Origin: Clostridiales bacterium
GTDB lineage: Bacteria; Bacillota; Clostridia; Oscillospirales; Acutalibacteraceae
Direction: 5' to 3'
Length of the DNA: 64,000 nucleotides
Assembly: GCA_019422525.1 (NCBI GenBank)
Contig: JAHZDE010000003.1
Location: 62,001 to 126,000, forward strand
Shown here: piece by piece, positions 50,830-60,256 of the stretch
How the letters are laid out: every line of letters starts with the position of its first letter
How positions within the stretch are numbered: the stretch's first letter is position 1
Position numbers and translations under genes: made by a program
The notes under the pieces: model-generated
The model's input: the letters and a program-made list of their open reading frames with translations, nothing else
The model's database searches: none
What the model was told of the DNA's origin: nothing

Positions 50830-51489
50830 TTACAGCAGGTTTTCTTTCTGTGCCGTCAGCTTGCGGATATGGGAATCCAAAAGCTGGCGGAACGTATCAT
50901 TACTTTTTCTGCCTCCCCGTATATCCATATAGGAAACCGGTTTATAATAAGCGGAGGCTTTTTGATTTTTCAAATAATTCAGCGCCTCATCCAATCCTCG
51001 AGTGGCCGCCAAAACATCGGCAATTTTAACCGGATACATGGCATTATAGGGCTCCAGACGGAACGCTTCGTTATAATTGCTCAAAGCTGGGCCGCTCTCT
51101 CCCAACAGCATCTGTGCCTGTGCCATATCGGCAAACAGAGATGCCCGCACCGCACTTTCCTGGCTGACTAAAATACCTTCCTGCCGCACGGTCTGCCGGG
51201 GCAAAAGTTTCCATGGCTCTCCTGACAAATAGGCAGAAGCCCATCGGATTGTTTCCCGGGCATAGGGAGCCCCAAGCCAGCTGTATATTTTAGCAAGCAA
51301 GTAACGCCGTGCCGGGTCATCCCCACTGCCACAAAGCGCTGCCGCCCGCAATAGCACTTTTTCCCGGTCAGGAGCTTGCCGTACCGTTTCCAATGCCTCT
51401 TTTTCTCTTTCTGCCTGATGAGGAATATTGCCGCCCAACGCCCAATACAGGGCTGCAGCCTTTTGAAAATTTTCTTCCGTTCTGTTCAT
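50830..51489 (-). CDS. TPR-like protein of unknown function
   Basis: A 219-residue soluble protein made mostly of paired helices with a tetratricopeptide pattern (SLFADMAQAQMLLGESGPAL, NYNEAFRLEPYNAMYPVKIA in part, LDEALNYLKNQ). No signal or catalytic motif is visible. The repeats point to protein-protein binding. It is the first gene of a pair with the rRNA methyltransferase, with which it could act, but I see no direct evidence. Confidence 0.65.
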   Translation of the reverse strand: MNRTEENFQKAAALYWALGGNIPHQAEREKEALETVRQAPDREKVLLRAAALCGSGDDPARRYLLAKIYSWLGAPYARETIRWASAYLSGEPWKLLPRQTVRQEGILVSQESAVRASLFADMAQAQMLLGESGPALSNYNEAFRLEPYNAMYPVKIADVLAATRGLDEALNYLKNQKASAYYKPVSYMDIRGGRKSNDTFRQLLDSHIRKLTAQKENLL

Positions 51490-51641
51490 GATACTGCACC
51501 ACCCGCTTTCTGCAATTATATTCTTTTGTTGGACAGTATAGATTATAACACAAATTACTGGCCGTGCAAATTTCTTTTTCTCAGATTTGGAAAAACTGTT
51601 TTCTTTATTTTGTAAATAATCTGTTTGTTATGGAAAAATTA

Positions 51642-51670
51642 TAGACTTTTTGCTGGAATGTTGGTATAAT
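51642..51670 (+). promoter_or_regulatory. Sigma-A promoter of the DUF6612-like lipoprotein gene
   Basis: TAGACT (51642-51647) and TATAAT (51665-51670) are separated by 17 nt, about 50 nt upstream of the start codon. Confidence 0.7.
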
Positions 51671-51722
51671 ACAATTGTATCGGAAACCATAACACCCGAG
51701 TTTGAAAAGGAGAGAATGTAAA

Positions 51723-52553
51723 ATGAAAAAACGAGTTTTGCCCGTACTGCTGGCAGGCCTGATGGTGCTGGGCTTTTCCGGCTGCCAAAAAGCAGACCCA
51801 ACTGAAATTTTGCAAAATGCCATGACGAAAACACAGTCGCTGGAATCTGTGGAATATGATGCAGGCCTTTCCTTTGATGCAGAAATCAGCGGAATGCGCA
51901 TCGGCATGGACCTTGACATGAACCTGAAAGCCATTAACGACAAAGAAAATCCGGCTCTGGCATATACGATGTCCACCTCTCTTATGGGACAAGATGTGAA
52001 TGTCGATATGATTTATCAAGACGGCACTCTTTACATGGATTCCATGGGCTACAAAGTCAAATCTGCCATCGATTATGATGATTTTATCAAAGACAATGGC
52101 CAAATATTTGATTTAACAAAACTCGATTCCGAGGATGTAAAGGATCTTACTAACTTAGAAATGAAAATGGATGGAGATAATATCATTTTCTCCTTTACAG
52201 CTGATGAAAAGGAAGGCCAAGACCTGTTGGATGCGATTATGCAGGCTATGGAGATGGAATCCGGTGGTACGACAGAGCAAATTAAGCTCAAATCCCTGAG
52301 CGGAGAATACACTGTAAACAAAGACGGTTACTTAATCGGCCAAAAAATAGTAATGTCTTGTGAGATGACTCAAGATAATATCACCTCTGCTGCTGACATT
52401 ACTGTGGATATGTCTCTGGTAAATCCGGGACAAACTGTTGAAATTAAGGTAGACGATCCTGATTCGTATCAGGAGGCGTCGGATAATTCCATCGACAGCG
52501 GTATTTTTGGTGACACAACAGGTGGAGATGACATTTACACTGAAAGCTTTTAA
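51723..52553 (+). CDS. DUF6612-like lipoprotein
   Basis: Start at ATG 51723, 10 nt after AAAGGAG. The 276-residue protein has a lipoprotein signal (FSGC lipobox near residue 20) and an outside domain of DUF6612/LppX-LolA-like type: NAMTKTQSLESVEYDAGLSF (in part), VDMIYQDGTLYMDSMGYKVK, INKDGYLIGQKIVMS-like strands (here VNKDGYLIGQKIVMS). The domain is thought to bind lipids or to act as a sensor; no enzymatic residue is known. It is convergent with a related lipoprotein gene at 52623-53381. Confidence 0.78.
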   Translation: MKKRVLPVLLAGLMVLGFSGCQKADPTEILQNAMTKTQSLESVEYDAGLSFDAEISGMRIGMDLDMNLKAINDKENPALAYTMSTSLMGQDVNVDMIYQDGTLYMDSMGYKVKSAIDYDDFIKDNGQIFDLTKLDSEDVKDLTNLEMKMDGDNIIFSFTADEKEGQDLLDAIMQAMEMESGGTTEQIKLKSLSGEYTVNKDGYLIGQKIVMSCEMTQDNITSAADITVDMSLVNPGQTVEIKVDDPDSYQEASDNSIDSGIFGDTTGGDDIYTESF

Positions 52554-52569
52554 TCATTTCTTATAATAA

Positions 52570-52603
52570 AAAGAGCGTGCCAGAAAAACGGCACGCTTTT
52601 TTT
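52570..52603. terminator. Bidirectional terminator between the two lipoprotein genes
   Basis: AGCGTGCC and GGCACGCT pair around an 8-nt loop, with A and T runs on both sides, so it can end both convergent transcripts. Confidence 0.85.
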
Positions 52604-52622
52604 ATTGAGGGTCTATCATCTT

Positions 52623-53381
52623 TTACCACGGCAAATCCCAAATGGATACCTCCGGATATTCCGAAAGCCCATCTAAATCAATGGTGACTTTTTTCCCCGG
52701 CTCCACCAGCTTCAGGCTGTATTGCAGCTGAGCCTCTGTTTCCTGACCATCTCGAACCACAGTACAGGGAATGGTCAGTTTCAGGGAAGACAAATAACTA
52801 TTTCCATCTACTACAATTTTCCCAGAAGCCGTCTTGGTAATAATATCGGTGGGAATATTACTGCTGAAATTCTGAATTTGATTCATAACAAAGTCGGTAA
52901 GCTGCGCGACATATTTCGCGGACACCTGAAAAGAAAAATGTTTACCGTCATCTTTATCCTCTACTTCCAGCTTTTTCAGCTGGGACACAGAAAAACTGAT
53001 ATCCGGGTACACCCGGGTAATTCTTTCCTGCATCATGGAATATTCCATGGGTGCCTGGTACTGGGTTCCGTCATCGTCCACATAAAAGGTTCCATTTGCA
53101 TACACCGAGCGGGAAGAAAACTCCTTGTTGGGAAAGCTGTTTTTTGACTGGACTTCCAGTTGGGACTCCTTTTCGGATGTGACAAATCGGGCTGTCATAT
53201 CCCAGGAATAGCGGGTATTCTCCCCATCGGGCTCAATTACGAATGCCAGGTGAATCTGCTGCTCACTGCTGGAAAGGGCATTGGTTTTTTTCTGTGCCTG
53301 ATTATAAATTGTACGAGGGTCAATTTCCTGACAGCTGCTCAAAAAGACAGCCAGCAACACAGCCGACAGGAGCAAAGCCAC
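52623..53381 (-). CDS. DUF6612-like lipoprotein (start uncertain)
   Basis: A 252-residue protein from GTG 53381 with a hydrophobic signal and lipobox LSSC, then a DUF6612/LolA-like domain (NQAQKKTNALSSSEQQIHLA, VDGNSYLSSLKLTIPCTVV, LVEPGKKVTIDLDGLSEYPE). GTG 53381 gives a signal with no basic residue and no ribosome binding site. In frame upstream the codons read G-I-G-K-L-Q-W-K-R, and AAAGGGGGG lies further upstream, so translation may begin at a nonstandard codon (ATC 53403-53405). It is a distant paralogue of the lipoprotein at 51723. Confidence 0.75.
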   Translation of the reverse strand: MALLLSAVLLAVFLSSCQEIDPRTIYNQAQKKTNALSSSEQQIHLAFVIEPDGENTRYSWDMTARFVTSEKESQLEVQSKNSFPNKEFSSRSVYANGTFYVDDDGTQYQAPMEYSMMQERITRVYPDISFSVSQLKKLEVEDKDDGKHFSFQVSAKYVAQLTDFVMNQIQNFSSNIPTDIITKTASGKIVVDGNSYLSSLKLTIPCTVVRDGQETEAQLQYSLKLVEPGKKVTIDLDGLSEYPEVSIWDLPW

Positions 53382-53442
53382 TCGTTTCCACTGTAACTTT
53401 CCGATACCCTTTCCCCCCTTTCGTTTCCGGTATATTTATTGT

Positions 53443-53471
53443 ATTATACCAGATATTTCCCCTTCCGTCCA
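53443..53471 (-). promoter_or_regulatory. Sigma-A promoter (extended -10) of the lipoprotein gene
   Basis: On the minus strand TGGACG and TATAAT are separated by 17 nt, with TGG directly before the -10 box (extended -10). It overlaps the region downstream of gerC. Confidence 0.6.
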
Positions 53472-53490
53472 GTAGGGCCCCCACTTCTTG

Positions 53491-54618
53491 TCAGGGAGCC
53501 ACTTCCTGTTCCACCCGCAGGACGGTTAGCTGGGAAGAAACCTGTAGTTTCGTCTGAGACATCTCCTCTTCCCAGTTCTGCGAATTTTTCTTCCACCAGG
53601 CAGTCTCCCGCTGCATCAGGGTTCGTCCGATTCCAAAGGGGTCTGTATGCCAGTCCTGCAATGTTTTTTCGAGCACATGCTGAATTTGCCCGGTCAACTC
53701 CTGCGAAATGGAGCCTTCTATTTTTTCGAGGAACTCATCCCGATGATCCCAATCCTCCATAGGGCTCATTGTATCCATTGCACTGATTTCCACCACTCCC
53801 TCTGTTTGGATTGAAAGGCAGGGCTGGTCATTTTGAATTTCCGGATAAACCGCACCGTTTGCTTGCCGAATGGTAAAGGTCACTTTTCCGGTTTCTGGAA
53901 ATTCCGCTACTATCTGCCCGCCAGAAAGGCCTTTTGTCAGCAGCAGAAGGACCCGGCTTTCTTCGGGGGTTAACATGCCGCAGTATTGGTCTTGTCGAAA
54001 CAGTGCTGTTCCTATTGCTTCCACCTCTCCCTCCTGTACGGAAAGTACGGGCATATAGGGGGAACTGCCCTCGCCTTTTAACTGGTTGACAAAATCAATG
54101 ACTCTCACATTGGGAATCCAGCCATTTGCAAATCCACTTTGACTAATCCTTGTCAGGTTTTTGGCCTCTACATATTTTCCATCTTTTTGCAGCCCTAAAA
54201 CATCCTCCGCTTTTCCCTCGGCCAAAAACACACTGACCGATGGCCGGGTTTCATAATACCGGATAAAGAAATCCATGATTCCTTCCACCCCCTTTTCTCC
54301 ACATTCTTTTCCCAGGACAATCGTGGTGTTATGAGAATACAAAGGAATTTTCCCGCTCTTTTGTACCAGTTTATCCAATGCTTCTAAAAGAGTCCTGCCT
54401 TCTGTTTGCTGAAAGGCAATATTTCCTTCCTCTTCCGCCTGACTTGCCTGGACAGAAACCTTTACCCCCTCCTCTGTTTGGTCCACGCCGATTCCCTGAA
54501 TCAACATTCGGTCATTCAGTTGGACGGCGCCGCCAAAGGTCGAAGCGGAAATCATCAGGATAAGAGCTACGATTCCGGACGTTATGGTAGCCGTCAGCCT
54601 TCTGGTATTATTTTTCAT
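53491..54618 (-). CDS. gerC: Ger(x)C-family spore germination lipoprotein/protein
   Basis: A 375-residue protein with an N-terminal hydrophobic helix (residues 12-28; ITSGIVALILMISASTFGG) and Ger(x)C features: NDRMLIQGIGVDQTEEGVKVS (in part), LSGGQIVAEFPETGKVTFTI (in part), LTGQIQHVLEKTLQDWHTDP (in part). The usual lipobox Cys at the end of the signal is not evident, so it may be a membrane-anchored form. It is the third subunit of the germinant receptor in the spore inner membrane, the partner of GerA and GerB. Its start overlaps the gerB end by 11 nt. Confidence 0.88.
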   Translation of the reverse strand: MKNNTRRLTATITSGIVALILMISASTFGGAVQLNDRMLIQGIGVDQTEEGVKVSVQASQAEEEGNIAFQQTEGRTLLEALDKLVQKSGKIPLYSHNTTIVLGKECGEKGVEGIMDFFIRYYETRPSVSVFLAEGKAEDVLGLQKDGKYVEAKNLTRISQSGFANGWIPNVRVIDFVNQLKGEGSSPYMPVLSVQEGEVEAIGTALFRQDQYCGMLTPEESRVLLLLTKGLSGGQIVAEFPETGKVTFTIRQANGAVYPEIQNDQPCLSIQTEGVVEISAMDTMSPMEDWDHRDEFLEKIEGSISQELTGQIQHVLEKTLQDWHTDPFGIGRTLMQRETAWWKKNSQNWEEEMSQTKLQVSSQLTVLRVEQEVAP

Positions 54619-55690
54619 GACGCTTTTCCCTCCTTACGGCAGCCCAAACCGCCCCAATGGGTACGGCCACACCCACCACCGCCGTCATGGGCAGAATCGC
54701 CTCCAAACGAAAAATTTGCTCCTGCACTTCGGCATTTATCAAAACCAGCGGTACAATAACCGCCAGCAGAATTCCACTGACAGGGACCGAAAGTTTCCCG
54801 GCAGTTTTTCCCATTACCCGCGATATACAAATACACACCAGATACAAGTTCGATGCAACGGTCAAAAACAGTCCCAAAAGCCAAACACCCGTATAAACCG
54901 CGTCCAGACGCTGGAAAGGCCCTGATTGCGCCAGAGAGGTCATGGTATAAACGGGGAATGTTTCCATCCCTGCCAAAGGCCCCAAGGTACCGCAGACTGT
55001 CACAATCATAATGATGAAAAACAACCCGATGGAAACGTTCCAAAAAATATACCGACGCTTCAGCTTTCCGGCTGTTCGGGGCAAAAGAAGGGGAATCACA
55101 CTATACTGGGTACTGCGGGAAAAGAACAGCAGGAATCCCTGTATGGCCTGTCCCGGGCCATCATACAAGAGAGGGGTAAAATTTTCTGCCCGCAATTCCT
55201 GGTTCAACGTAATCAGCAAAAAAGCCATGGCTGCCCCTATGATAATAAAGAGGAACCCTGCTGTCCGGGCGATGGTTTCCAAGCCTAAAAAGGCACCATA
55301 ACAGGCAGCTACCACCACTGCCGCCGAAATTAGCCAGACAGGTACCTCCGGATTGATTTCGCTTTCCATAAACAGCTGAAAAAAGGATAAAAAATAACCG
55401 TTCATAAACAGAAAATACAGGGCATACAGCGCAGCAATGCCCTTTCCCCATTTTCCCAGCCCATATTCCGCAGCGTCCAGCACATCCATATCCGGATACC
55501 GGCGGCGCAAAACCCATGCCGGTATGATCAGGAGTAAATTAAGCACCATATAGGCCACTGCTGAAAGTGTCAAATCCAGCAAGTTTTTTCCTCCGGTAAG
55601 GCGGGCATTTACGGTGAGCATAATAATCAAGCGGGTCATGAATGTCAGCATAAACAGCTGCCCCGCGCTTATTTTTCCGTCACGACTCAT
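54608..55690 (-). CDS. gerB: GerB-family spore germination permease (endospore germination, APC-like)
   Basis: A 360-residue protein with ten membrane segments (GerAB/ArcD/ProY family). ISAGQLFMLTFMTRLIIMLT, YPDMDVLDAAEYGLGKWGKG (in part) and YTMTSLAQSGPFQRLDAVYT are recognisable parts. GerB subunits bind germinant amino acids in the spore membrane. It overlaps gerA by 4 nt and gerC by 11 nt, a typical compact ger operon expressed in the forespore under sigma-G. Confidence 0.9.
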   Translation of the reverse strand: MSRDGKISAGQLFMLTFMTRLIIMLTVNARLTGGKNLLDLTLSAVAYMVLNLLLIIPAWVLRRRYPDMDVLDAAEYGLGKWGKGIAALYALYFLFMNGYFLSFFQLFMESEINPEVPVWLISAAVVVAACYGAFLGLETIARTAGFLFIIIGAAMAFLLITLNQELRAENFTPLLYDGPGQAIQGFLLFFSRSTQYSVIPLLLPRTAGKLKRRYIFWNVSIGLFFIIMIVTVCGTLGPLAGMETFPVYTMTSLAQSGPFQRLDAVYTGVWLLGLFLTVASNLYLVCICISRVMGKTAGKLSVPVSGILLAVIVPLVLINAEVQEQIFRLEAILPMTAVVGVAVPIGAVWAAVRREKRHEK

Positions 55691-57168
55691 GGCTTGCGCC
55701 CCCTTTTCACGCCGCTGCCCGGCATATTCTGTACCATCTCAGGCTTTTTGCCAAGAATTTTCCAGCTGGCACGGATGAGCACATCTCGCATATCCTGAAA
55801 CCGGAAAGGAGCTACCGGCGCAGTAAACGGTACCCGATAGGCGCTTTCCCAACAGATATTCAGCAGCACCGCAGTAAAACACAGAATAATCCCCCACAGC
55901 CCCAAAATACCGCCTACCACAATAAATATCAGTCGGAGGATGGCAATGGGTTCATAAAGTTTTGGCACTACATAACCGGCAATGGCTGTCATCGCTACCA
56001 CCAGCAAAGTCGGCCCGCCAATCAAGCCCGCATTCACCGCTGTTTCGCCGATTACCAGCGCACCCACAATGCTCACCGCGTGCGTCAGGGTTTCGGGTAC
56101 CCGCAGTCCGGCCTCTCTCATGATTTCGTACATAACATGAAGCAAAATAGCCTCGGCCATTAAAGGAAACGGGGTGGATGCCTCTGCCTGGGAAATTTTG
56201 ATTAGCAGGGTTTCCGGCAGCAGTTCTGGGTGAAAGGTCCCAATGGCCACAAAAATCCCGGGAAGGAACACTGCTATGAGAAATGCCAGATATTTGAGCC
56301 ACCGGGTAAAGGCTGCATAGAATGGCCGGTTGGCATAATCATCAAAGCTCTGAAAATTTTCGGTAAACAGATAAGGGACCAATAGCACATTAGGGGTGCC
56401 GTCTACCAGAATGGCCACACGCCCTTCGGCTACTTTTCCGCACACGGTATCTGGTCGCTCCGAAAGCCCAATGCTGCTGAATACGCCTCCCTGTTCCAAA
56501 AAAGGAATCAAATAGCCCGCCGCCAGAACGGTGTCCAGTTCGGCGCTGCGCAGCGCTGTTTTTACCCGCTGGACAATTTCCGGCGAAGCTGCTCCCCGAA
56601 GATAGCATAAAGCCACAGCAGTCTGGCTTTTTTTGCCCACCATCAATCTCTCAAACATCAAATCCGGAGTTTTCATCCGGCGGCGAATCATGGAAATATT
56701 AATTTGCAGAGGCTCAATAAACCCTTCCCGAGAACCCCGCTGGGCTTTTTCATTGGCCGGTTCCTGGATGCTGCGAAAACTGAACCCCTGCACGCCGAAG
56801 GCAATCATAAAATCGCAGCCGTCCGCCGCCAGAACAGCAAATCCTGACATGAGTTTGTCCATGGCCTCTGCAAAGGTGGTCACCTGCATCTGGTCCGAAG
56901 TGGCCAGCGCATGGTCACGGATATACCGCATTTTGGCGTCACCATCCAGTTGAAGAATGGGCGCCTGTAGAATGGGATTTAAAATGCCCTGTGTAATCAG
57001 CTGTTTGTCAATTAGTCCCTCGATGGACAAAATTGCGGCCCGAGTTTCCCCAATTTGAAACTCACGCTGTACAAAATCGATACTGTCCTGAAATTGACTG
57101 CGAAATGTAACCAGATTTTCCAGCAATGATTGGGAAAAACCACCCTGATTTTCCGGTTCCTTTGTCAT
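55687..57168 (-). CDS. gerA: GerA-family spore germination protein
   Basis: Start at ATG 57168, 10 nt after GGGAGGTG; the in-frame TTG at 57186 lies in that site. The 493-residue protein has the GerA N-terminal soluble part (residues 1-240, LVTFRSQFQDSIDFVQREFQ in part, GKVAEGRVAILVDGTPNVLL) and a membrane part with five or six helices (about 285-440, FPLMAEAILLHVMYEIMREA, PTLLVVAMTAIAGYVVPKLY). GerA proteins form the ion-conducting pore of the receptor. First gene of the ger operon. Confidence 0.92.
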   Translation of the reverse strand: MTKEPENQGGFSQSLLENLVTFRSQFQDSIDFVQREFQIGETRAAILSIEGLIDKQLITQGILNPILQAPILQLDGDAKMRYIRDHALATSDQMQVTTFAEAMDKLMSGFAVLAADGCDFMIAFGVQGFSFRSIQEPANEKAQRGSREGFIEPLQINISMIRRRMKTPDLMFERLMVGKKSQTAVALCYLRGAASPEIVQRVKTALRSAELDTVLAAGYLIPFLEQGGVFSSIGLSERPDTVCGKVAEGRVAILVDGTPNVLLVPYLFTENFQSFDDYANRPFYAAFTRWLKYLAFLIAVFLPGIFVAIGTFHPELLPETLLIKISQAEASTPFPLMAEAILLHVMYEIMREAGLRVPETLTHAVSIVGALVIGETAVNAGLIGGPTLLVVAMTAIAGYVVPKLYEPIAILRLIFIVVGGILGLWGIILCFTAVLLNICWESAYRVPFTAPVAPFRFQDMRDVLIRASWKILGKKPEMVQNMPGSGVKRGRKP

Positions 57169-57251
57169 ATAATTGGCACCTCCCAAACACGAAATCCATT
57201 TTCTTAGTCTGGACAGGCTTTTCCCAATTTATCCACCAACGCAAAATTTTT

Positions 57252-57286
57252 ACAAAAAAGAAAAAAGCCCCGGATAGGGGCTTTTA
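57252..57286 (-). terminator. Terminator of the leucine-rich repeat gene
   Basis: AAAAGCCCC and GGGGCTTTT form a 9-bp stem with the loop GGATA (plus-strand reading), and on the minus strand TTTTTTCTTTTTTG follows. It stands between the LRR gene and gerA. Confidence 0.85.
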
Positions 57287-57335
57287 CTATACCAAAGGAA
57301 ACCATAAATTTTATTATGAGATTTTGACTGGCAGC

Positions 57336-58991
57336 TTACTCATCAGAACAATCACAGCAGTGAAAATTCAATTGATTTTCCTGCGCATACCGATGGGCAT
57401 ATGAGCCGCTGGGAACCGACAGAAAAAGGGATTCGCAATCCTTAAACGCTTGACTTCCAATATACCCAACCGTGTCGGGAATCGACAGGGCCCGAAGGGA
57501 AAGGCAGCCGTCAAAGGCATGGTGCCCAATATTTTTCAAGCCGACCGGAAGGAAGACCCTTGTTAGGGAAAGGCAATTTTGAAAAGCATAAGGGTACAGG
57601 TTTACGACGCCCTGGGGAAGTACGGCTTCTGTCAGGGAGAGGCAGCCCTCCAGAAGGCTGGTGGGAAGCTCCGTGAGCCCCGATGGCAAAGAAACGGCGG
57701 CCAGGGCTTCGCATTCACCCAAAACGCCGTCCCCCAGTTCCGTCACACTCTCCGGAAAATAAAGCTCCGTCAGGGAGGCGCAGCCCCAAAAGGCGCGTTT
57801 CCCAATCGTTTTCACGCCATCCGGGATTGTAAGAATTTTCAAGGCAGCGCACCCCGCGAAAGCCCAGCCTCCAATCTCCGTCACTCCCGACGGAAGTGTG
57901 GCCCTCTCCAGAGCGGTACAATCCAAAAATACACCATTTGAAATCCTGGTAATGCGGCTCGGCAGGGCCATTTCCGTCAACGAGGCGCAGCCGCTGAACG
58001 CATTTCTCCCGATATATGTCACCCCATCCGGCAAACAGATGCCAGTTAGGGAACGGCACCCGGAAAAAGCATTTCCCCCCACATATGTCAAACCGACCGG
58101 CATGTTTATGCTTTTGAGGGAGCCGCAGTGCCAGAACACGCTTTCCCCAATACGGTTTAAACGCTCCGGCAGGATAACTTCCGTCAGGGCCTGACAGCCG
58201 CTGAAGGTGTTTTCCTCCAACCGCGCAACACCGGAGGGAATGGTGATTTTCTGCAGAGCTCCACAGCCCGCAAAGGCATTCTCCCCGATGACCGAAACAC
58301 TCTCCGGCAAGCAAACCTCCGTCAGAGATTTGCAGTCTACAAACGCGCCGAAGCCGATCTCCTTCACCCCCTCCGGCAGTGTAAGCACCGCCAGGGACCG
58401 GCAATAGGCAAAGGTTCCCTCCTTGATATCCGTTACCTTTTCCGGAATTCCGGCAGAGGTTATGGACTTGCATCCGTAAAAGCAATCGCACCCGATTTTC
58501 TCCAGGCCCGAGGGCAGGGAAAGCCCTATTAGGGATTGACAGCCATAAAAGGCGCTCTCCTCAATAGAGGTGAGCCCTCCCGGCAAAAAAGCTTCCGTCA
58601 GGGATTTGCAGTTTTTGAATGCGTCCTTTCGGATTTTTGTCAGCCCCGAAGGGAGACGGACGCTTTTCAGACCCCTGCAGCCCGAAAAGACGCTTTCCCC
58701 CATTTCCGCCACGCTGTCCGGGAGCACGATTTCCGTCAGGGCAGTGCAGCCGCAAAAGGCTCTTTTTCCAATGACCGTCACACCTTCCGGCAACAAAACC
58801 TCCGTCAGGGACTCGCAGCCGGAAAAGGCCTCTTCCCCAATGGCCGTTACCCGGCGGCCTTCCCACAAAGCCGGGACTTGGACGCAGCAGGGTGCCGCCA
58901 GGCTGCCGGCATCACAGGAAAAGCGGGGGACTTCCGCTTCCCCGTTCCTCATTTCTCTGAAATGGAAATTTTCTAAACCGTATGCTTCCAT
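57336..58991 (-). CDS. BspA-type leucine-rich repeat protein
   Basis: Start at ATG 58991 after GGGGAGGAG; an in-frame ATG at 59021 has no such site. The 551-residue protein is almost entirely LRR_5 (BspA/TpLRR) repeats of 23 residues, about twenty copies, with the pattern IG..AF.GC.SLTEV.LP.GVT (for example IGEEAFSGCESLTEVLLPEG). There is no signal peptide and no anchoring motif, so unlike most BspA proteins it is predicted cytoplasmic. The repeats form an elongated solenoid for protein binding. It lies 71 nt after queA. Its role is unknown. Confidence 0.9.
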   Translation of the reverse strand: MEAYGLENFHFREMRNGEAEVPRFSCDAGSLAAPCCVQVPALWEGRRVTAIGEEAFSGCESLTEVLLPEGVTVIGKRAFCGCTALTEIVLPDSVAEMGESVFSGCRGLKSVRLPSGLTKIRKDAFKNCKSLTEAFLPGGLTSIEESAFYGCQSLIGLSLPSGLEKIGCDCFYGCKSITSAGIPEKVTDIKEGTFAYCRSLAVLTLPEGVKEIGFGAFVDCKSLTEVCLPESVSVIGENAFAGCGALQKITIPSGVARLEENTFSGCQALTEVILPERLNRIGESVFWHCGSLKSINMPVGLTYVGGNAFSGCRSLTGICLPDGVTYIGRNAFSGCASLTEMALPSRITRISNGVFLDCTALERATLPSGVTEIGGWAFAGCAALKILTIPDGVKTIGKRAFWGCASLTELYFPESVTELGDGVLGECEALAAVSLPSGLTELPTSLLEGCLSLTEAVLPQGVVNLYPYAFQNCLSLTRVFLPVGLKNIGHHAFDGCLSLRALSIPDTVGYIGSQAFKDCESLFLSVPSGSYAHRYAQENQLNFHCCDCSDE

Positions 58992-59062
58992 GTTTAACTC
59001 CTCCCCTGCCGGGCAATTCAAGCTTCAATTTCCTCACAGGGACCTGGCAAGTCGGCATTGCA

Positions 59063-60106
59063 TTATCGGATAAACATCGCGTCGCCAAAACTGAAGAACC
59101 GGTATTTTTCCTCCACAGCAATTTTATAGGCGTTCAGAATGTTCTCTCGTCCTGCCAGGGCGGAAACCAGCATCACCAATGTGCTCTCTGGCAGGTGGAA
59201 ATTGGTAATCAGCCCGTCCAGCACCTTGAATTCATAGCCGGGATAAATGAAAATATTCGTCCAGCCGTCGCTCTCGCAGATTTTGCCCTCTTTGGTAGCC
59301 ACAGACTCCAGTGTACGGCAGCTGGTAGTGCCCACAGCAATGACCCGACCGCCGTTTTTCTTAGTTTCCTGAATCAGTGCGGCAGTCTCTGCGGAAAGGT
59401 GATAGTGTTCGGAATGCATTTTGTGTTCGGAAATTTTCTCCACACTTACCGGTCGGAAGGTGCCAAGGCCCACATGGAGGGTCACAGCACCGATTTTCAC
59501 GCCTTTGGCCTTTACCTTTTCCAACAGTTCAGGGGTAAAGTGCAGCCCAGCAGTAGGCGCGGCAGCAGAGCCGATTTCCTTGGAATAAACTGTTTGATAC
59601 CGCTCTTTGTCTTTCAATTCCGTGGTAATATAATGGGGCAGAGGCATTTGTCCAATCTTGTCGAGGATCGAATAGAAATTCCCCTCATAGGTAAACCGGG
59701 CGATACGATTGCCGCCTTCGATAATATCCAGCACTTCAGCATGAAGCAGACCACCGCCAAAGCTGAACTTTGTACCGGGCTTTGCTTTTCTTCCCGGACC
59801 GCACAGCACTTCCCAAACGTCCTTTTCCCGCTGAGTTAAAAGCAAAAACTCCACCTTTGCACCGGTGCCTTCCTTCTCGCCATACAAACGGGCAGGCAGT
59901 ACGCGGGAATCGTTGACAATCAGGCAATCTCCCGGCATAAGGAAATCTACAATGTCATAAAAATGGTGGTGGGAAACCTCTCCCGTTTTGCGGTCCAATA
60001 CCATCAGCCGGGAGGAATCTCTGGGCTCCGCCGGCGTCTGCGCAATCAACTCCTGCGGCAAATCGTAATAAAAGTCATGGGTCTTCATTTCGGGTATCTG
60101 GTTCAT
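59063..60106 (-). CDS. queA: S-adenosylmethionine:tRNA ribosyltransferase-isomerase
   Basis: A 347-residue protein of normal QueA length. TPAEPRDSSRLMVLDRKTGE (in part), GDCLIVNDSRVLPARLYGEK, TAGLHFTPELLEKVKAKGVK (in part) and TFRPVSVEKISEHKMHSEHY are conserved. QueA transfers and rearranges the ribose of SAM onto preQ1 at the wobble position of GUN-anticodon tRNAs, making epoxyqueuosine. The start follows AAAGGACAG. It is in a unit with the LRR gene downstream. No other queuosine gene is in the window. Confidence 0.95.
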   Translation of the reverse strand: MNQIPEMKTHDFYYDLPQELIAQTPAEPRDSSRLMVLDRKTGEVSHHHFYDIVDFLMPGDCLIVNDSRVLPARLYGEKEGTGAKVEFLLLTQREKDVWEVLCGPGRKAKPGTKFSFGGGLLHAEVLDIIEGGNRIARFTYEGNFYSILDKIGQMPLPHYITTELKDKERYQTVYSKEIGSAAAPTAGLHFTPELLEKVKAKGVKIGAVTLHVGLGTFRPVSVEKISEHKMHSEHYHLSAETAALIQETKKNGGRVIAVGTTSCRTLESVATKEGKICESDGWTNIFIYPGYEFKVLDGLITNFHLPESTLVMLVSALAGRENILNAYKIAVEEKYRFFSFGDAMFIR

Positions 60107-60256
60107 AACACGCTGTCCTTTCTATGATAACGGCCTGAAAATAGTAAAGCCGTCTTTTCTCCATCTACAAATTATCAAATTGTCCCTGTATCAAAAACAA
60201 AGAAAAAATATATGAAAAAGTCTTTTTTTCGTTTGTAAAAATCATGTGGTTTCAAA

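Noticed and set aside
49827..51029. 400-codon plus-strand frame opposite the rRNA methyltransferase and the TPR gene
   Set aside because: Same shadow situation; the methyltransferase has all expected motifs on the minus strand.
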